NCBI RefSeq assembly: GCF_014205255.1
Contig: NZ_JACHNE010000001.1
Span: forward strand, 8,866,001 to 8,930,000
DNA from: Streptomyces caelestis
GTDB taxonomy: Bacteria; Actinomycetota; Actinomycetes; Streptomycetales; Streptomycetaceae
Direction of reading: 5' to 3'
Length of the DNA: 64,000 nucleotides
Below are positions 61,264 to 64,000 of this stretch, one piece after another. The notes below the pieces were generated by a model. The model saw nothing but the letters and a program-made list of their open reading frames with translations. It searched no databases and was not told the DNA's origin. The translations under genes and the position numbers were made by a program. Every line of letters starts with the position of its first letter. Position 1 is the first letter of the stretch.

Positions 61264-61929
61264 TCACCCGCGGACCAGGCCCAACTCGCCCGCGCGTACT
61301 CCGGCCTGGAAACGGGAGCCCGCGTTGAGGGTGACGAGCAGTTCGGCGACCCGGCGGCGGTAGGTGCGCAGCGACATGCCGAGTTCCCGTGCGGCTGTCT
61401 CGTCGGTGGCGCCGGAGGTCAGGGCGCGCAGAACCCTTGCGGCTTGGGCGTCGATCCGGGGCCGTTGCGCGCTGAGGAAGGCCGCGAGGTCGGTGGCGCT
61501 CTCCCAAGCGGCTTGGAACAGAGCGTAGGCCCCGTCGACCAGGGCCGGTGTGGCGCTCATGGTGTAGGTGCGGTGTCCGTGGGCGGCCGGTGCGGGTGTG
61601 ATGGGGCTGGTGAGGATCATGGTTCGCCGGTCGATGAAGAAAGCTCCCCGGGACAAGGGGGCGGCGGTGATCCGGATCTGCATGCCGTGTGCTGCCATCT
61701 CGCGCAGGGCTTCCCGGTCGCGCTCGTCGGCGAGTACGGCAGGGCTGTACAGCTTGCGGGCCGGAACTGCCCCGTTGCGGCGCATCGTCAGGCGGGCGGC
61801 CTCGCGCGCGCCGGGCCAGGTGTCGAGGTCGCGGGCGACGTTGACCCATTCCGTGTCGTCGGACTCCGTCAAGGGCTTGAGCCGCGTCCAGAGCTCAACA
61901 TCACCGCGAAGCATCATGACCTGTGACAT
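61264..61929 (-). CDS. LuxR-type HTH regulator
   Basis: The 221-residue protein starts MSQVMMLRGDVELWTRLKPL. The first part resembles the PLD-like/TrmB-type sensor half seen in single-domain Streptomyces LuxR regulators (YSPAVLADERDREALREMAA, HGMQIRITAAPLSRGAFFID, RRTMILTSP). The C-terminus is a LuxR helix-turn-helix: IDAQAARVLRALTSGATDET, AARELGMSLRTYRRRVAELL. It has no receiver domain. It is divergent from the aldo/keto reductase, with 73 bases between the starts, and likely controls that set. ATG 61929 chosen; the frame is open further but overlaps the divergent gene. Confidence 0.8.
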   Translation of the reverse strand: MSQVMMLRGDVELWTRLKPLTESDDTEWVNVARDLDTWPGAREAARLTMRRNGAVPARKLYSPAVLADERDREALREMAAHGMQIRITAAPLSRGAFFIDRRTMILTSPITPAPAAHGHRTYTMSATPALVDGAYALFQAAWESATDLAAFLSAQRPRIDAQAARVLRALTSGATDETAARELGMSLRTYRRRVAELLVTLNAGSRFQAGVRAGELGLVRG

Positions 61930-62002
61930 GCGTTCATTGTGCGGGTGGCAGCAACATGCCACGCTCTCGTCGGCTGGTGCCGGGCCGTACAGGCTCAAGC
62001 CC

Positions 62003-62845
62003 ATGAGCAACAGATTCCGCCTCGGCGGCGACCTGGACGTCAACAGGCTCGGATTCGGCGCCATGCGTCTGCCGTCCAAGGACGGTATGGGCGGCCCCGC
62101 CCGCGACCCCGAGGCTGGCCGTGCCGTGCTGCGGCGCGCCGTCGAACTCGGGGCCGACCACATCGACACCGCCGACTTCTACGTCAGCCACGACGGTGCG
62201 GTGCGTGCGAACAGCCTGATTCGCGAGGCGCTGTACCCCTACCCGTCCAACCTGGTCATCGCGACCAAGGTGGGCCCGATCATCCATCCCGACGGCCTCC
62301 ACCAGGGCACCCCGGCCGACATGCGCGGCCTTGTCGAAGCCAACCTCACCGGCCTCGGCGTGGACCGGCTCGATCTCGTCTACCTGCGCATCGGGGCGAT
62401 GACACCCCCGCACGGCGAGTCGCTCGCCGAACGCTTCGAGGCGCTCGCCGCGCTGCGCGAGGAGGGCCTGATCCGGCACCTCGGCCTCAGCAACGTCGAC
62501 ACCGGCCATCTCGCGGAGGCTCGCGCCATCGCACCTGTCGCCGCCGTACAGAACCACGCCGCCCAGCGTGACGACGCGGACGTCATGGCCGCCTGCCAGG
62601 AGTCCGGCATCGCTTTCGTGCCCTTCTTCCCTGTGGGCGGCGGTCGGGAACTCGACGACGAGCGTCTCGCGAAGGTGGCGGCCCGGCACCGCGCCACCGT
62701 CCCCCAGATCGGCCTCGCCCGGCTGCTGGCCTCCTCCCCGATGGCCCTGGCCATCCCGGGCACGGGATCCCTCCCGCACCTGGAGGACAACATGGCCGCC
62801 GCCGCGATCACCCTCACCGACGACGACCTCGCCGACCTGTCCTGA
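62003..62845 (+). CDS. aldo/keto reductase
   Basis: The 280-residue protein begins MSNRFRLGGDLDVNRLGFGA and shows the AKR barrel: ELGADHIDTADFYVSHDGAV (catalytic Asp and Tyr), LVIATKVGPIIHPDG (Lys), LDLVYLRIGAMTPPHGESLA, EEGLIRHLGLSNVDTGHLAE and MALAIPGTGSLPHLEDNMAA. The usual catalytic His after the fourth strand appears replaced (LVYLR), as in the AKR group with LxNLR, so proton transfer may differ. It reduces aldehydes or ketones with NADPH. It leads an apparent operon with 62872-63498, 26 bases downstream. Divergent LuxR regulator. Frame intact. Confidence 0.9.
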   Translation: MSNRFRLGGDLDVNRLGFGAMRLPSKDGMGGPARDPEAGRAVLRRAVELGADHIDTADFYVSHDGAVRANSLIREALYPYPSNLVIATKVGPIIHPDGLHQGTPADMRGLVEANLTGLGVDRLDLVYLRIGAMTPPHGESLAERFEALAALREEGLIRHLGLSNVDTGHLAEARAIAPVAAVQNHAAQRDDADVMAACQESGIAFVPFFPVGGGRELDDERLAKVAARHRATVPQIGLARLLASSPMALAIPGTGSLPHLEDNMAAAAITLTDDDLADLS

Positions 62846-62871
62846 CATCGCACACGAAAGAAGCCCCTGCC

Positions 62872-63498
62872 ATGAAGCTGCTGATCCTCGGCGCGACCGG
62901 TCCCACCGGCCGTCATGTCATCGACCTGGCGGTGCGATCCGGTGACTCGGTCACGGCCTTCGTCCGCAACCCGGCGGCCCTGGGTGACCTGGCCAAGCGG
63001 GTCACGCCGGTCACCGGCGACGCCACCTCACACCGCGACCTCGCCGCCGCCGCGGCCGGGCACGACGCGATCGTCTCCGCGCTCGGCAGGGGAAATTCGA
63101 TGCGCGCCGACGGCCTCTTCACGCGCGCCTCGGCGGCCGTGATCGGCGCAGCCGGGGAAGCGGGTGTCTCCCGCCTGGTGTGGCTGTCGTCGTTCGGTGT
63201 CGGCGACACCTTCCACTGGTCGAGCACCACACAGAAGCTGATCTACAGCACGCTGCTGCGGTCGATCTACGCCGACAAGGAGATCGCGGACGAGAGCATC
63301 CGCTCCAGCGGGCTGGACTGGACCGTGGTCTACCCCACCAGGCTGACCCACGGCCCCGCCATGGGCACGTACAGGGCGGACGACCGGCTGCCGATGAAGG
63401 GCAACCCGACGATCAGCCGCGCGGACGTCGCTGCCTTCATGCACCAGGCAGCACACGGCAGCGAGTGGATCAACCGCGCCGCCGTGATCTCGGACTGA
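62872..63498 (+). CDS. NAD(P)H-binding (NmrA/SDR-like) protein
   Basis: The 208-residue protein starts MKLLILGATGPTGRHVIDLA with the GATGPTG dinucleotide motif of atypical SDRs (NAD(P)-binding family 10). VTAFVRNPAALGDLAKRVTP, HDAIVSALGRGNSMRA, SRLVWLSSFGVGDTFHWSST and SGLDWTVVYPTRLTHGPAMG continue the family pattern; a YxxxK catalytic pair is not obvious, consistent with reductase-like or sensory members. GAAAGAAG precedes the ATG 62872. It likely acts in redox stress or detoxification with the aldo/keto reductase. Frame intact. Confidence 0.85.
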   Translation: MKLLILGATGPTGRHVIDLAVRSGDSVTAFVRNPAALGDLAKRVTPVTGDATSHRDLAAAAAGHDAIVSALGRGNSMRADGLFTRASAAVIGAAGEAGVSRLVWLSSFGVGDTFHWSSTTQKLIYSTLLRSIYADKEIADESIRSSGLDWTVVYPTRLTHGPAMGTYRADDRLPMKGNPTISRADVAAFMHQAAHGSEWINRAAVISD

Positions 63499-63514
63499 GT
63501 GTCCGCACTCCGAG

Positions 63515-63563
63515 TATGACAGTCGTTATAGACGGGGCCTCGGGCTCTATAACGCCTGTCATA
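63515..63563. promoter_or_regulatory. dual operator: 18-bp inverted repeat
   Basis: TATGACAGTCGTTATAGA (63515-63532) and TCTATAACGCCTGTCATA (63546-63563) are inverted repeats with one mismatch, 13 bases apart. Each arm is itself nearly symmetric (TATGAC-N4-GTTATA), as in operators for TetR-type repressors. The right arm touches the AGGAGG of the tautomerase gene. Confidence 0.8.
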
Positions 63564-63573
63564 GGAGGATGTC

Positions 63574-64000
63574 CTGACGATCATTACCGTGAACGCCCCC
63601 AAGGGACACCTCGGCCTTGAGCAGCGCCGTGAGCTGGCCGAGACGCTGACGGACGCGGTGCTGGTGCCCGAGGTGGGGAAGCCCGCTCCGGCCGCCCGCG
63701 TGGGGTTCCAGGTGCACTTCGTCGAGCGCGAGCTGGACATGATGGCCATCGGCGGACGGCTGCTTTCGGACGCCGGTCAGGAACTCGACGTGATGGTGAT
63801 CGACATCGCGGTCATGGACGCCGCCTGGCAGCCGGACGTACGAAGCCAGGTCATCGAGCGCGTCCTGGCCGCGCTGGCGAAGTCCTGCGGACTGGAGAAG
63901 CCGTCACCGACGTGGTGGGTCAACTTCCGCGTGATCGACGAGGGCAGCTGGGGCTCGTCCGGGGGCGTGCTGTCCGTCCTCCCCCTCCTTGAGGGCGGTG
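63574..64000 (+). CDS. tautomerase family protein (runs off the window)
   Basis: The frame reads TIITVNAPKGHLGLEQRREL, TLTDAVLVPEVGKPAPAARV, GFQVHFVERELDMMAIGGRL, SDAGQELDVMVIDIAVMDAA and PTWWVNFRVIDEGSWGSSGG to the window end, at least 142 residues. This is the 4-oxalocrotonate tautomerase/cis-CAAD-like family. With AGGAGG at 63563-63568, CTG 63574 is the best-spaced start; GTG 63589 is another. If CTG is used, residue 2 is Thr and not the catalytic Pro usual in tautomerases; an ATG at 63568 is out of frame. The dual operator directly upstream suggests repressor control. The 3' end lies outside. Confidence 0.75.
   Translation, partial: MTIITVNAPKGHLGLEQRRELAETLTDAVLVPEVGKPAPAARVGFQVHFVERELDMMAIGGRLLSDAGQELDVMVIDIAVMDAAWQPDVRSQVIERVLAALAKSCGLEKPSPTWWVNFRVIDEGSWGSSGGVLSVLPLLEGG

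Noticed and set aside
1..64000. Biosynthetic gene cluster controlled by the SARP gene
   Set aside because: No polyketide, peptide synthetase, terpene or RiPP genes were found near it; scattered oxidoreductases and transporters are not enough.
1..64000. CRISPR array or tRNA/rRNA genes
   Set aside because: No regularly spaced repeats and no tRNA T-loop or rRNA signature were seen on either strand by eye.

Overview
The window looks like accessory, probably subtelomeric or linear-plasmid DNA from a Streptomyces or close relative. Support: very high G+C with strong third-position bias, frequent GTG starts, typical Streptomyces families (DUF6461, GPP34, SARP regulator, SpoIIE-like phosphatase, DUF6192/RacP pair, NarL-type two-component pairs) and, most telling, decayed pieces of the linear-replicon telomere genes tap and tpg (12795-13415 and 37213-37580) plus a piece of a helicase of the type common near Streptomyces chromosome ends (60833-61178). 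No rRNA, tRNA, CRISPR array or biosynthetic cluster was seen.

Layout. 1-8.5 kb: scattered relics around an intact Bcr/CflA-type drug exporter and a GNAT acetyltransferase, a DUF6461 protein and a small gene (7393-7689) with a broken second copy 25 kb away. 8.6-12.6 kb: secreted beta-helix/F5-8C protein, broken membrane protein, GPP34 protein. 12.6-17.5 kb: Tap-Tpg fusion relic, ABC permease with truncated ATPase, and a histidine kinase/response regulator pair. 19.3-24.1 kb: intact ABC exporter (ATPase plus permease) convergent with a second two-component pair preceded by a duplicate of the kinase's membrane domain; a 58-nt block is shared by the two promoter regions. 24.3-32.5 kb: relics, an IS5-type IS, a monooxygenase-like gene behind a SoxR/MerR-type promoter, an MFS exporter, a secreted HNH nuclease, an XRE regulator and a cytosolic trypsin-like protease. 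32.5-40 kb: broken DNA ligase, first copy of an 886-bp IS, a frameshifted SpoIIE-type phosphatase, a second tpg relic and an intact 1.6-kb IS. 41-47 kb: large SARP regulator, two secreted peptidoglycan-binding proteins and an integrase relic. 47-56 kb: mostly IS elements, with a DUF6192/RacP cassette, an SDR, an IstB ATPase, a membrane protein, the second 886-bp IS copy and an IS-like element enclosing a membrane-protein gene. 56-64 kb is better preserved: Lrp regulator with a divergent Leu/Val-type dehydrogenase, acetyltransferase and methyltransferase; a DinB protein; a LuxR regulator with a divergent aldo/keto reductase, NAD(P)-binding protein and tautomerase.

Genes that appear to work together: kinase 14972-16042 with regulator 16039-16701; kinase 22226-23491, regulator 21561-22229 and sensor paralogue 23493-24038, probably with ABC exporter 19385-21330; SARP 41230-44262 perhaps with peptidoglycan-binding proteins 45514-46431 (a shared 26-nt promoter motif); Lrp 56188-56652 with dehydrogenase 56767; LuxR 61264-61929 with the reductase set 62003-64000.

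About fourteen IS elements or IS fragments and more than fifteen frameshifted genes occur in 64 kb. Long intact genes (SARP 3.0 kb, beta-helix 2.3 kb, IS transposase 1.5 kb) lie among them, which favours real decay of a dispensable arm over uniformly poor sequence, but individual single-base frameshifts could still be sequencing errors. All names are from reading translated sequence; no database search was run.
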